NCBI GenBank assembly: GCA_963989245.1
Contig: OZ022355.1
Coordinates: 21,897,329 to 21,961,328 of the forward strand
Direction of reading: 5' to 3'
DNA: 64,000 nt
From: Nansenia antarctica
Taxonomy: Eukaryota; Chordata; Actinopteri; Argentiniformes; Microstomatidae
A program made the translations under genes and the position numbers. Numbering within the stretch: the stretch's first letter is position 1; each line of letters opens with the position of its first letter. This document shows positions 30,206-40,837 of the stretch, in pieces. A model generated the notes under the pieces. It saw nothing but the letters and a program-made list of their open reading frames with translations, searched no databases and was not told the origin of the DNA.

Positions 30206-31040
30206 CAGAATCTGTCTGGAATCGAGATATGTTACATTAGGGAGGGGGTGGTGTGGGGGTGGTGTGGGGGTGGGGGGGGGGTTGATTTCTACCGGATACC
30301 TTCAAAGTGAAATAATTTATCACACATATTTGCAAACGTCTACCCTCCGGCGTTCTGTGGCTTTCCTAAAAATCAATTCAAGTTGTTGAGTAACTTGTTT
30401 TTTTAATGTTTGTATTCGACCTCATTTTTGGAGAGCCATACATACATAGAGGGGGGGTAGACTTTATCACTACGTATTGTATAAAGAGTACACACACATA
30501 GTGGAGGACAGGCTCACGCACATGTTTAATGCCATTCCTAATTCCATTTCCATTCCATTTGCAAATAGATGTTCTGTCAGACAGCAGAACTCACCAGTTG
30601 AATCCGACCGTTTTTTAAATTTCTTTACCTCATTAATTTAGAGTTTCTGAAGGAACAGCCGTAACAGGACATTAAGTGCCTGACTCATTTGGTACACCTC
30701 CCTAACAGGGATAGTCTTGATAGCGGTGCTCATTAAAAAAACCTCTGGGAGGGAAAAACAACAAGCGACTTGCTAAACTAAACACATCTCAGTCGACTGA
30801 GAACAACACGTCCGAACGCTGGACAAATTGTTTAAACGGGGTAGTCTGTGTGTGTGTGTGTGCGCGTGTGCGCGTGTTTGTGTGTGTGGCATGCGTTTGT
30901 GCATTCGTGCATGTGTCCCGTGCATCCATTATAAGGTCCGTACATCTTGCAGCTCCACATTGGTGGTGGGGATGACGTCATACCTCTGGGTTGGTCATGT
31001 GACGTGGCGGGTCCAGGTTCTGTGAGCAGAGGCCTCGCCC
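30206..31040. other. No gene seen; short GT run
   Basis: G-rich run at 30239-30281 ('gggggtggtgtgggggtg'), GT run at 30847-30888. No coding signal. Confidence 0.4.
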
Positions 31041-31044
31041 GGGC

Positions 31045-31245
31045 CGGGCTGACCCCACTGGCCCACTTTTCCTCCTCATCTAACTTTAAATTGCCCTGGT
31101 GATTATATTAACATAATGCTCATTTGCTAAATGAATTGGGTTAGACAGGACGAGATGGTCTTATTAATTGTCCGCTGTTAATTTCTCTGTGGAGACGGAG
31201 AGACTCTGCTGAGTGCAGCCGGCACGGTGGAATTAATCACAATCA
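31045..31245. other. Repeat-free stretch; candidate conserved non-coding DNA
   Basis: Contains 'cataatgctcatttgctaaa' (octamer-like POU text) and several TAAT cores, such as 'tcttattaattgtccgctgt' and 'tggaattaatcacaatcaca'. It lies between repetitive blocks but itself has none. Function is inference only. Confidence 0.3.
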
Positions 31246-31284
31246 CAGGTGGCTCAAAGTCAGGCGGATGGAATATAATAGGAT

Positions 31285-31800
31285 GGAGTAGAGTATTCTA
31301 TTCTACTCTATTCTGCCCTACTCTACTCTACTCTATTCTGCCCTACTCTACTCTACTCTACTCTACTCCACTCTACTCTACTCTACTCTACTCTACTCTA
31401 CTCTACTCTACTCTACTCTACTCTACTCTACTCTACTCTACTCTACTCTACTCTACACTACTCTACTCTATTCTGCCCTACTCTACTCTACTCTACCCTA
31501 CACTACTCTACTCCATTCTACCCTACTCTACTCTACTCTACTCCACTCTACTCTACTCTACTCTACTCTACTCTACTCTACTCTACTCTGCCCTACTCTA
31601 CTCTACTCTACCCAACTCTACTCCACCCTACCCTACTTTACCCTACTCTACACTACTCTACTCTACTCTACTCTACTCTACTCTACTCTACCCTACTCGA
31701 CTCGACTCGACTCTATTTTATTCTACTCTACTCTACTCTACTCTACTCTACTCTTTTCTACTCTACTCAACTCAACTCTACTCTACCCTAGTAGAGTAGA
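31285..31800. repeat. (CTCTA)n pentanucleotide array
   Basis: About 500 bp of CTCTA with interruptions (CTCTG, CCCTA, CTCGA). The long frame over it (31227-31799) exists only because a five-base unit cycles through stop-free codons on this strand. Both flanks carry the opposite-strand phase (GTAGAGTA), so the block can fold back. Confidence 0.95.
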
Positions 31801-31861
31801 ATATGATAGAATATAGAGCAGAGTCGAATAAAATAGATTAGAATAGAATAAAATGGAATTG

Positions 31862-32522
31862 GATGGGATGGACTGAGTGGCCTATGGGATGGCCTGTGTG
31901 GCCTATGGGATGGACTGTGTGGTCTATGGGATGGACTGTGGTCTATGGGATGGACTGTGTGGTCTATGGGATGGACTGTGTGGTCTATGGGATGGACTGT
32001 GGTCTATGGGATGGACTGTGTGGTCTATGGGATGGACTGTGTGGTCTATGGGATGGACTGTGTGGTCTATGGGATGGACTGTGTGACCTATGGGATGGAC
32101 TGTGTGGTCTATGGGATGGCCTGTGTGGTCTATGGGATGGACTGTGTGGTCTATGGGATGGACTGTGTGGTCTATGGGATGGACTGTGTGGTCTATGGGA
32201 TGGACTGTGTGGTCTATGGGATGGACTGTGTGGTCTATGGGATGGACTGTGACTGTGTGGTCTATGGGATGGACTGTGTGGCCTATGGGATGGACTGTGT
32301 GGCCTATGGGAATGGACTGTGTGGTCTATGGGATGGACTGAGTGGTCTATGGGATGGACTGTGTGGTCTATGGGATGGACTGTGTGGCCTATGGGATGGA
32401 CTGTGTGGTCTATGGGATGGACTGTGGTCTATGGGATGGACTGTGTGGTCTATGGGATGGACTGTGTGGTCTATGGGATGGACTGTGTGGTCTATGGGAT
32501 GGCCTGTGTGGTCTATGGGATG
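31862..32522. repeat. 21-bp minisatellite, about 31 units
   Basis: Unit 'tggtctatgggatggactgt' plus g, with occasional 3-4 base contractions and C variants. Because 21 is divisible by three, every + frame is open in stretches (heptads such as MGWTVWS). No start context or splice signals support a gene. Confidence 0.95.
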
Positions 32523-32524
32523 AT

Positions 32525-33080
32525 GAAAACAACATTGTTTTGGCCCTTGGCCCTGTGGTCTGTTTCCCCCTGACTTGGCTTAACAACATCGTGATGGTGA
32601 GTATTGAGTGGTACCTCAGGGCTCAGGAGTTGTTTAAGGTGCTATGACGAGGTTAATCTTTGTGAAGGGAAAAATGTACTTTCAGTCAATTATCCAGAGA
32701 TAGCAAATAAGCCCAAATGGAATTGGATAGCGGGGTGGATAGAAATTCAATCGATTTCTCAGTCTTTTTTTCTTTTTCTCCCCGGTAAAACAAATAATCG
32801 CCTCTCGTGTCTCGATCCAGGGGACCCGAGGGACAAACACAGCGGTGAAAATTATGCTTATTCAAAGGGACAAAAGTGCCATCCAATCTGACACCAGAGA
32901 ACGCCCTCTTGAAACACGCCCAGTCAGAGGACTCGAGGTTCCAGGCGTCTCTTCCTATCGGCCTTATTGTTAAAAAAAGTAAGTAGCCATGACAACCGAT
33001 GGTTCTCGAGCCTAACGGCCCTCAGGGGACAGGTAGGAGCCTATCTCCTGGTTCTGTAGTATGAGGCGGCGTGATGTACA
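32525..33080. other. No gene seen
   Basis: Unique-looking intronic DNA; the overlapping open frames on both strands show no motif. Confidence 0.4.
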
Positions 33081-33085
33081 AGTGG

Positions 33086-33352
33086 GGCGGCTGTGGCGCA
33101 GGAGGTACAGCTGCCGTCTAACGATCGCAAGGTTGGCAGATCAGCGGTTCGAGCCCCGGCTGGCCACATGTCGAAGTGTCCTTGGGCAAGACACGGAACC
33201 CCAAATTGCTCCCAGTGAGCGTGGCCGGCCGGCGCCTTGCATGGTAGCTTGCCGCCATTGGTGTGTGAATGGGTGTGAATGGGTGAATGAGAGGCCGTTG
33301 TATGTAAAGCGCTTTGGATAAAGGCGCTATATAAGTGCATTCCATTTACATG
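33086..33352 (+). mobile_element. tRNA-derived SINE, full length
   Basis: Head 'ggctgtggcgcaggaggtac' (A-box region), 'gcggttcgagccccggctgg' (B box), the 'gtccttgggcaagacacgga' body, and a tail with gcgctttggataaaggcgc. It is the best preserved copy of this family in the window. Confidence 0.9.
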
Positions 33353-33503
33353 ACGCTGGTACATGTATGTCCCAGGGTCTTAGGGATGGCCTTAGGGACA
33401 GAACTTGGCCAGAGAAGAAAGGGGCATATTGTTGCGTATTACCCATAATTCCCCAGAAAGAAAAAAAAAGCTCCCTCTGAGTGTCAGGCATGATCGACTC
33501 GAC

Positions 33504-33768
33504 ATTCAGACAACATAAGTGGAGACAAGGCGTCAGTTAAAGACGGCACATAATGAATTTAATCCAGTCGGGTTTGTATTGATGCTCAGTCTCACCAGGC
33601 CCTCCCCCCCATCCCCCCATGGCAGACAATGTGTATCTGTCTCTTTGGGGGGTCTTTCCTCTCCAACTTAGTGCAGAGTCTTCAGACCCTGGTGAAACAG
33701 ACCTGGCAGCATGGCCTCTAGTGTGTGTTTGCTGGATCTCCTGAATTCTAAACTGTTGTTGTGGTTGG
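33504..33768. repeat. Dispersed duplicated segment, copy B
   Basis: Partner of 1887-2162 (31.6 kb apart, same orientation). Here it continues directly into a GT microsatellite. Confidence 0.85.
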
Positions 33769-33774
33769 AGCCTG

Positions 33775-33775
33775 A

Positions 33776-33810
<35 letters not shown>

Positions 33811-33935
33811 TGTGTGTGTCTCTGTGTGTGTCTCTGTGTGTGTCTCTCTGTGTGTGTCTGTGTCTGTGTCTGTGTCTGTGTCTGTGTCTGTGTCTGTGTC
33901 TGTGTGTCTGTGTGTCTGTGTGTCTGTGTGCGTAA
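33775..33935. repeat. (GT)n/(CTGTGT)n microsatellite
   Basis: GT run, then a CTGTGT hexamer array. Confidence 0.95.
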
Positions 33936-34072
33936 GGACATTGCGGGTTCTTGCGGAGTCTGATGTGGTGACGTTTTTAAAAAAGATCTCCCTTCTGTCT
34001 CACGGTATATAACGCTATATTATATACTTATAATATCGATCTATAATACTATCTATCGGTGAATCCCTATCA

Positions 34073-34204
34073 GGAAGGCTGGTGGAGGTAGAGGACGGGC
34101 TCATTGTAAAGCATGGAACCGAATGAGGGACGGTATCAGAAAACATCCCTCATTCTATTCCATGCATTTCCAATGAGCCCGTCCTCCGATTTCTGCCTCC
34201 CCCT
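34073..34204. mobile_element. MITE family G, full copy
   Basis: Arms 'ggctggtggaggtagaggac' and 'gtcctccgatttctgcctcc' with inner inverted 'ggctcattg'/'caatgagcc' and 'ccctcattctattccatgca'. The left arm lost about 8 bp. Confidence 0.8.
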
Positions 34205-34280
34205 GATCTCCCCATAGTCCATCTTGGCCAGGTCGTCATGAAGAGAATGTGTTCTAGAACCTTCCTGGTTATATAGGTGG

Positions 34281-34548
34281 TTAACACTAGAACCGACACG
34301 GTGGGATCTTTGCACTCGATCAAATTTCAGGACCCTCCTCCTTTCATGACTTTTCCTAGATATGTGCGTTCTACCACACAGTATCCTTACATTTTCAAAA
34401 TCACATCAGGATAAGCTAGTATGAAGCTATTTTGCAGTTTTTCTGTGTAGGAAGCAGGCTAATTTACAAGCAGCCAACTAGTGGTCGTTGTGTGTAAATA
34501 GCAGATTCCCATTCTAAAGAGGCGGCTCTTTTAGTAGGTTAGTGTTAA
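34281..34548. mobile_element. TTAA-flanked MITE (piggyBac-like)
   Basis: TTAA at both ends (34281, 34545). The ends read CACTAGAACC and, inverted, CACTAACC. TTAA is the obligate piggyBac target. The inner part 34435-34540 is repeated in reverse at 44690-44800. Confidence 0.6.
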
Positions 34549-34761
34549 AGAGTTAGTGAGTGGAACTGAATGAGGTAGGTAGAGTGTCTTTACAGTGTGG
34601 CTGTATAGCTGAGATACAGGGTTTGTCAGGGTTGAGGGGGGGCGGGTATTATTATCAAGAGAGTGCCTGGATATGATGGGGGGATTTGCTGGGGGACCTT
34701 GGGGTGTTTTGGTGGTTTGGTGGTTAGTGTCATTTATACAGGCTTAGTGTAACTACTGAAA

Positions 34762-35092
34762 CCTGAAGGGAAGGATGAGAGAGGGATGGAGGGAAGGGGG
34801 AGAGGGGGAGAGGGGGAGGGAGGGAAGGGGGAGGGGGGGAGAGGGGGAGAGGGGGAGGGAGGGAGGGAGGGAGGGAAGGAGGAGGGGGGGAGGGAGGGAA
34901 GGGGGAGAGAGGGAGGGAGGACAGGAGGAGAGAGTGATGGAGGGAAGGGGGAGAGAGGGAAGGGGGAGAGGGGGAGAGAGAGATGGAGGGAAGGGGGAGA
35001 GAGGGAGGGAGGGGAGGGGGAAGGAGGGACGGAGGGAAGGGGGAGAGACGGAGAGAGGGAAGGATGCAGACGGGGGGAAAGGAGGGTGGGAG
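34762..35092. repeat. Polypurine tract (GGGAGA-rich)
   Basis: About 330 bases of almost pure A/G on the + strand with GGGGGAGAGGG and GGAGGGAGGG units. The long open frames on both strands come from this composition. Confidence 0.95.
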
Positions 35093-35169
35093 GTGGGTAA
35101 CAGAGACTCCAACTAAAACACAGCAGAGCGGAACAGCACAATGCACCTCTCTCCTCCCCCAGGGCAGAA

Positions 35170-35194
35170 CGCCCCCCCCCCCCCCCCCCCCCAT
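35170..35194. repeat. Poly-C run
   Basis: More than 20 C between 'aacg' and 'atcccctc'. Confidence 0.9.
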
Positions 35195-35347
35195 CCCCTC
35201 GTTCTCCTGCTCCAGGCCTCGTTAATGTCTGCAACGCTTCGCTTCCCTTAGCCCCTTCCCAGGAAAATTACAATTAGCTAAGCGTCGCTGTACAAGGCTT
35301 CTGTGGCTGGATCCCCCGGGCAGACAGGGGGGTGATACGCGGATCAC

Positions 35348-35493
35348 ACACTACCTAAAAACCTGGCTCTAGATGGGGGTGTGACACACAGCTTGCGACC
35401 ACCCTCCTACACACACACACACACACACACACACCTGTATTATAGTGATCACAACATACAGTAGCTATGGTTTCTGTGTGTGGTTGTGTGTGG

Positions 35494-35533
<40 letters not shown>

Positions 35534-35695
35534 GGACACTACCTAAACCTGGCTCTTGATGGTGGTGTGACACACAGCTTACGACCCCCCTCCCCCCCCT
35601 CCCCCCCCCACACCCCCCCCCCCCCCCCACACACACACACACACACACCTATATCATAGTTATCACAACATACCGTAGCTATGGTTTCGGTTTAG
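35348..35695. repeat. About 188-bp tandem duplication with CA runs inside
   Basis: 'cactacctaaaaacctggct' (35348) recurs as 'cactacctaaacctggctct' (35537), followed in both by 'gtgtgacacacagctt', a CA run, 'tcacaacata' and 'gtagctatggtttc'. The second copy has C runs added. Confidence 0.8.
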
Positions 35696-35905
35696 TGGTG
35701 AGGTGGTCGTGTGTGATCTGGAGTCACCTTCCCTTTTTCAGACTGCATTCTGTTAGTCTAGTGCCAATGACAATAAAGTTGAATCTAGTCTCATACAATC
35801 TAATATCGGACCTGAAGACCTCCCGAGGGAGCTTAATGGCCAGTCTTTAGCTCAGTAGGCTAGCGCAGACCTTGCTAGGTAGCTAATGCGGGGGGGGGGG
35901 CGTGT

Positions 35906-35980
35906 TTGATGCCATCCCTGATTCCATTCCGTACATTATGATGAGCCCGTCCTCCGATTTCTACCTCTATCAGCCTCCAC
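35906..35980. mobile_element. MITE family G, right arm
   Basis: 'gatgagcccgtcctccgatt' then 'tctacctctatcagcctcca'. The left arm is absent. Confidence 0.7.
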
Positions 35981-36201
35981 GGGTGTGCAGTAGTGTGCAG
36001 TAGTGTCCCCACTCCTAGCAGTGTCGGGATAGGAATAACAGCAATGTGTCTTACAGGTCGAACAGGCTACTTACTGTACCGCACACTTCAAGCTGCCTCA
36101 GGATACTGTGATATAACAGATGGTTTGGGGGTTCACCAGGACCATTGGTCGATATCTCGGCCTATAAGCTTCAAGCTATACTGTACTTCAAGCTCTGCCT
36201 T
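35958..36201. repeat. Dispersed duplication, copy 1
   Basis: Nearly identical to 40430-40641 in the same orientation. The duplicated piece starts inside the MITE arm and runs to 'cttcaagctctgcct'. Confidence 0.9.
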
Positions 36202-36204
36202 CGC

Positions 36205-37130
36205 TGAGTTCTCTGGGAGAGAGAAGTTTCTTTTATAGTGTTTGACGTACACTTCCTGGTTCTGTAGTCTCTGGGTTTTCAAGCTCTTCTGGTTTCATCT
36301 CAGCTTTTGCAGACAGACAGACAGACGCGATCTCTCTAGTGTTAGCCCTCCCTGTTGCAGGAGAGTGATCTTTTTTTCCTTTCTATTTTTTTCCAGGGAC
36401 AAGTGGTGATTATTCAAAACTGAATTGATTTTGGCACTCTTAAACGATTTTGCCTGCATTTGGGGGGTGTGGTGAACCCTGCCGGAAGGCAATTTGTCTC
36501 CCGTTCCCTTTTGATATCCATCGGCATCCTTCTCGTTGGATTCTTTTCCCCTCAAACTGTTTCCCACAAAGCCAATGCAATTAGGGTCTGTTTCTCTTCT
36601 GATGGGACGGATGCGTCCTCAAACAGTTGCTTGTTACAGGCCGATAGACCCCCACCGCTGACAGTGTTAATGTGTTGTGACCAACTTAGGGACTTGTTGG
36701 TATTTAAACCCGAAAGCTTTTTCCGCAAGTGATGTTGCTTTCCTGCAGGTCCTGTATGTGACAGTTTGACGTGCTTGTTTGTTTGCAACCAGCCCGTGGT
36801 GTGTTTTTTTTGTCGTGCTGCTCTTCAGGGCCTCTGCGTCTCTTCCTCTCTAGAGATCTCAGATTTAATTAGGGGGAAATTACATTTTTGTGTCGTTTTA
36901 ATTTGTATCTTTTTTTTTTTTTTTGCCTTTTGAGTTCAGTGTACCACAAAAAAAAATGTGTCGTAAAAAGTAATCTTGTTACCGCTCCCGTAATGAATCG
37001 CTAAATCCCAAAGCTCTAATGGAATTAGACGACTAGTGTGTTGGGGAATGTGGGACATTGGCTTTCTATAGGTAATATGTCTGCTATGGTTAGCTGATCC
37101 CCATTAGAATGACTGAGACACCTGGTATGT
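36205..37130. other. No gene seen
   Basis: Mostly repeat-free intronic DNA with homeodomain-like TAAT text (for example 'gatttaattagggggaaatt', 36861). Short open frames without motif. Confidence 0.4.
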
Positions 37131-37133
37131 ACT

Positions 37134-37135
<2 letters not shown>

Positions 37136-37171
<36 letters not shown>

Positions 37172-37215
37172 TTTTATTTGTATAGCGCTTTTCCTGCAAA
37201 CGTTGCAGCTCAAAG
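37136..37215 (-). mobile_element. (AAT)n plus LINE/SINE end fragment
   Basis: (AAT)n run followed by 'acttttatttgtatagcgct' and 'agctcaaagtgctcc', the reverse of an L2-like 3' end. Confidence 0.55.
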
Positions 37216-37775
37216 TGCTCCAATCATTATATAATCATAATTTAATGATTTAGTCATTTTGCTTGGAGCAATTGTCAGGTCTAGTCTTAGGGTTGTTCTT
37301 ACCATCTGTACATGAATATAGTTAGTTAAAGTATTATATATTATAATTATAGTTAATTAATGTTATGTACAGTCACTAGAAATGTTCATTCTTGTGACCT
37401 TTTACAGTACGGTATTCTGATTTCTATTATTGATAGAAAAATCAGATGTGTATGTGCTCAACTTTCAAAACTCTTAACATACATTTTGTGTGCACTACCT
37501 TTTCATTGATTAATCATTAACACAGAGATACAAAGATCATAATAGATTCACCAGTTTGTTGTTTTAACAAACAGTACATCCAATAGCAAAAATAAACTAA
37601 ACACGATAGCTTTCATTCTTCCAAAACGATATTTTCGAGTGCTGAATAGTGTTACGCTAATGTAATGAAGTTATTTGTCATAGTAATTAATCTTGCGGTG
37701 GTCCTGCGATGAGGTCAGCTAATTGAGTGGAGATAAATCATCAGCGATAAGGAAGTGAACAGACTAGCCGTTTAG
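37216..37775. other. No gene seen
   Basis: AT-rich unique-looking DNA. Confidence 0.4.
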
Positions 37776-37777
37776 GT

Positions 37778-38050
37778 GGGAGTGTGAGGCCAGGGGAGGC
37801 TGGGTGTGAGGCCAGGGGAGGCTGGGTGTGAGGCCAGGGGAGGCTGGCGGAGGTGGGAGTGTGAGGCCAGGGGAGGCTGGGTGTGAGGCCAGGGGAGGCT
37901 GGGTGTGAGGCCAGGGGAAGCTGGGTGTGAGGCCAGGGGAGGCTGGGTGTGAGGCCAGGGGAGGCTGGGTGTGAGGCCAGGGGAGGCTGGCGGAGGTGGG
38001 AGTGTGAGGCCAGGGGAGGTGAGGCCAGGGGAGGCTGGCGGAGGTAGAAA
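37778..38050. repeat. Minisatellite made from the left arm of MITE family G
   Basis: About 10 units of 22 bp ('gtgaggccaggggaggctgg' core), some with an extra 'cggaggtgggag'. The last unit runs on into 'ggctggcggaggtagaaatc', the true left arm of family G, showing where the array came from. Confidence 0.85.
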
Positions 38051-38275
38051 TCTCCTCCAGCTTCCCATGTCTACCTCCCCCAGCCTCCCATGTCTACCTC
38101 CCCCAGCCTCCCATGTCTACCTCCCGCAGCCTCACATGTCCTCCCATGTCTACCTCCACCAGCCTCCCCTGTCCTCCCATGTCTACCTCCACCAGCCTCC
38201 CCTGTCCTCACATGTCTACCTCCCCCAGCCTCCCCCAGCCTCCCATGTCTACCTCCCCCAGCCTCTCCTGAGAGT
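38051..38275. repeat. Minisatellite made from the right arm of MITE family G
   Basis: Units of about 23 or 32 bp built on 'catgtctacctcccccagcc', the right arm of family G (CTACCTCCACCAGCCTCC) plus a spacer. It follows directly after the left-arm array with the MITE interior missing. Confidence 0.85.
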
Positions 38276-38859
38276 GACATGTTCCACAAACAAATGGGGG
38301 AAGATTAGATTATTTCACTCCTGCCCCGAAAATGCAATATCCAGAATGAATGACTGCAGATATGTAGTCGCCCAGGAAGTATTTCAAGCAGTATTTTCTT
38401 CTCCTTTTTTTCCTGGTTGGAGACCTGTGCAATAAGAGGTGATATTCATCCAGATGATCCTGACAAATCATACATCCTGAAGCAGCTTTGGGGGGGACAT
38501 CATCTGCATAGCAACTAAACCGGCTTGATGTATGGCACCTACATCCATAGAATAACCATGGTAACATAGATATCAGTCTCTATCGGGGCCGCAATCGTTC
38601 ACTTTGATGAACTGCTATTTTCCTCTCCAATCGGAGTCAGTATACAGGCTTTTTGTGGATCCCAGGAGCTGCGTTGGTGCTTTGGTGTGCTGCGTTGGTA
38701 GTCTTAATGTTCTGGAAGTTTCCGGTGTGTGCGTCAGGCAGTGCATTGGAGGCCTAACGGTCTTAATTTCTTCATTATGACAGCGACTCATAACACAGCA
38801 GAGTTTTATTATACTTTGTAGGCATGACTGATTAGGGCTGCGCTCTGTCTGCGTCTCCT

Positions 38860-38860
<1 letters not shown>
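38276..38860. other. No gene seen
   Basis: Unique-looking intronic DNA. Confidence 0.4.
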
Positions 38861-38902
<42 letters not shown>

Positions 38903-38940
38903 TCTGTGTGTGTGAGAGAGAGAGTGTGTGGGAGAGAGTG
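38861..38940. repeat. (GT)n microsatellite
   Basis: About 20 GT units followed by GAGAGA and GTGTGGGAGA text. Confidence 0.9.
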
Positions 38941-39540
38941 TGCGAGCTGGTGGCTGTGGGAACACTAGAGGAATCCTTAATTGGTTTGTGAGGGAATTCT
39001 GAGGGGATCTTGTTGGAAGACCTCGTGCCAAGCATCCTTTCACATCGGAGACAAAATAAGACGGAAAGGAGGAGTTTGGCGGGCGGGCGGGTGGGGGGGG
39101 GGACAGGGGGGCAGAGACTTGACAGGGGGGGGGCAGGGACTTGATAAGTAAAGGAACCACATAGAAAAGGAAGAGGAAGATGTAGCCCAATTTTTGTCCT
39201 GTCTTCCGTGATCACAGGCATCTAAATGAGGCTCCCGAGCAGGTCCAGGACCAGCTGGTCTGGGACGCGTCCGCTGGCCCCTCTTCACTCTCTGTGTGCT
39301 CGCCACGGTTACGCAGCAGAGCCTCGTTGAGCGATGTGAGCGATCGACTCCACGCCCTGGCGCTATGCCCTCAGAATATACACGGGAGGGAAAATGGGAC
39401 ACCCTCCGAAATAGGTTGATCTTGTATTTCTTTTGGTTTTCACATCATAGGATAACAAACGCAAGAAAGGGAGCCAGGCTTGGACTTATCGGACGGTTGC
39501 CTTTTACAAGAGCACAAGCTCACAAATATACATGTGTAGT
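38941..39540. other. No gene seen
   Basis: Contains G runs (39080-39137). Open frames on both strands show no domain. Confidence 0.4.
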
Positions 39541-39541
39541 G

Positions 39542-39626
39542 TATTCAGGACCAGTCAAATGTTTGGACACACTTTCCCATTCAATTGAATAGGGAAAGTG
39601 TGTCCAAACCTTTGATGGGTGCTATA
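39542..39626. mobile_element. Short palindromic MITE with TA ends, copy 2
   Basis: Same hairpin as 11982-12064: GTTTGGACACACTTTCCC around CATTCAATTGAAT and the inverse, bounded by TA. Confidence 0.7.
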
Positions 39627-39729
39627 CTCCAGAGTGACTGGCAACTCAGATTTAGTGCTGGCAGCGCTGTCTTTGAAGCAGAGTTGAAAAGGAAGGCGTT
39701 AAGGAATGAAATGGACATGAGGGTGAATT

Positions 39730-39730
39730 A

Positions 39731-39766
<36 letters not shown>
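39730..39766. repeat. (AAT)n microsatellite
   Basis: About 11 AAT units. Confidence 0.9.
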
Positions 39767-39767
<1 letters not shown>

Positions 39768-40425
39768 ATAATTTACTCCCCCAAAAAATCATAAATTATG
39801 ATGCTTCATTTTGTAGCCGAAGTATTGTTTGCGAGGTAAATAAAACCTAAAAACACTTAATAAAACATAAAACACTTGGCACTCTAGGTGGAAATGATTT
39901 GGCAGTTGGTGAGTTTGACAGGAATGACATGGCCGTGAGGATGGAGAATGTGGAGTGTACCGATGGCTACTTCACAATGCTAAAGCTGTGTTGTGAAATA
40001 GTTTTGTTGTGTTGTGTTTTCGTTTTGTTTAGTTCTTTTTCACCAGGGAAGCAGATTAAAACGTTTTCTCCTCCGATGATGCTTTTACCCATAAGCCTTT
40101 GTGCTTCGGTCTGAGATAAAGGCATTAAGGTGCTCTTGTGGTCAATCATTTCAACACCACCAGCCGTGTGTATAAGGAAAACACTGAACAACCAAGGCTT
40201 TTAGCTACAAGGGCATGTTTATATAACACAAAATACATTTTTTAAAAATATTTGTAATACTTTTAGCACAAAATAGCCAGCAGAGATGATAAAGGAGACA
40301 TTATAAAGGACTGAGAGGTTTAATTGAGCTCGTGACCTCCCTCACGTTGAAACTCTTTCCTGAGTTGAGTGGTTGACTTGGTATATTACACTCCCATGTC
40401 TGGTGCTGCTGGGTTGTATGTTCTA
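39767..40425. other. No gene seen
   Basis: Unique-looking intronic DNA; short open frames only. Confidence 0.4.
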
Positions 40426-40429
40426 CCTC

Positions 40430-40641
40430 TATCAGCCTCCACGGGTGTGCAGTAGTGAGCAGTAGTGAGCAGTGTCGGGATAGGAATAACAGCAATGTGT
40501 CTTACAGGCTACTTACTGTACATACACTTCAAGCTGCCTCAGGATACTGTGATATAACAGATGTTTTGGGGTTCACCAGGACCATTGGTCGATATCTCGG
40601 CCTATAGGCATCAAGCTATACTGTACTTCAAGCTCTGCCTT
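40430..40641. repeat. Dispersed duplication, copy 2
   Basis: Partner of 35958-36201. It begins at the family G arm text 'ttctacctctatcagcctcc', with the rest of the MITE absent. Confidence 0.9.
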
Positions 40642-40837
40642 AAAATGAAACTTTTCTCAAGTCACGGCTTGCATTCGCAGAAATCATTCATGTTCTGCAG
40701 TGAGTCTGCCGTGGGCTTGATTTTCATTTGAACGTTTAATAATTCACGTAGATATGTCTGTAAAAATGTCTATAGCTAGTTCTTTGAGTGACACTGATAA
40801 ACCCCAGTGCTTTGGAATGCTAATCAACACCAGAATC

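Noticed and set aside
31227..31799. 190-codon STLLY-repeat frame
   Set aside because: Translation of (CTCTA)n.
31863..32647. Overlapping frames of 80-190 codons with MGWTVWS or YGMDCVV heptads
   Set aside because: Product of the 21-bp minisatellite in all three frames; no supporting signal.
34730..35234. Proline/serine-rich and glycine/arginine-rich frames of 100-166 codons
   Set aside because: Two strands of the same polypurine tract.
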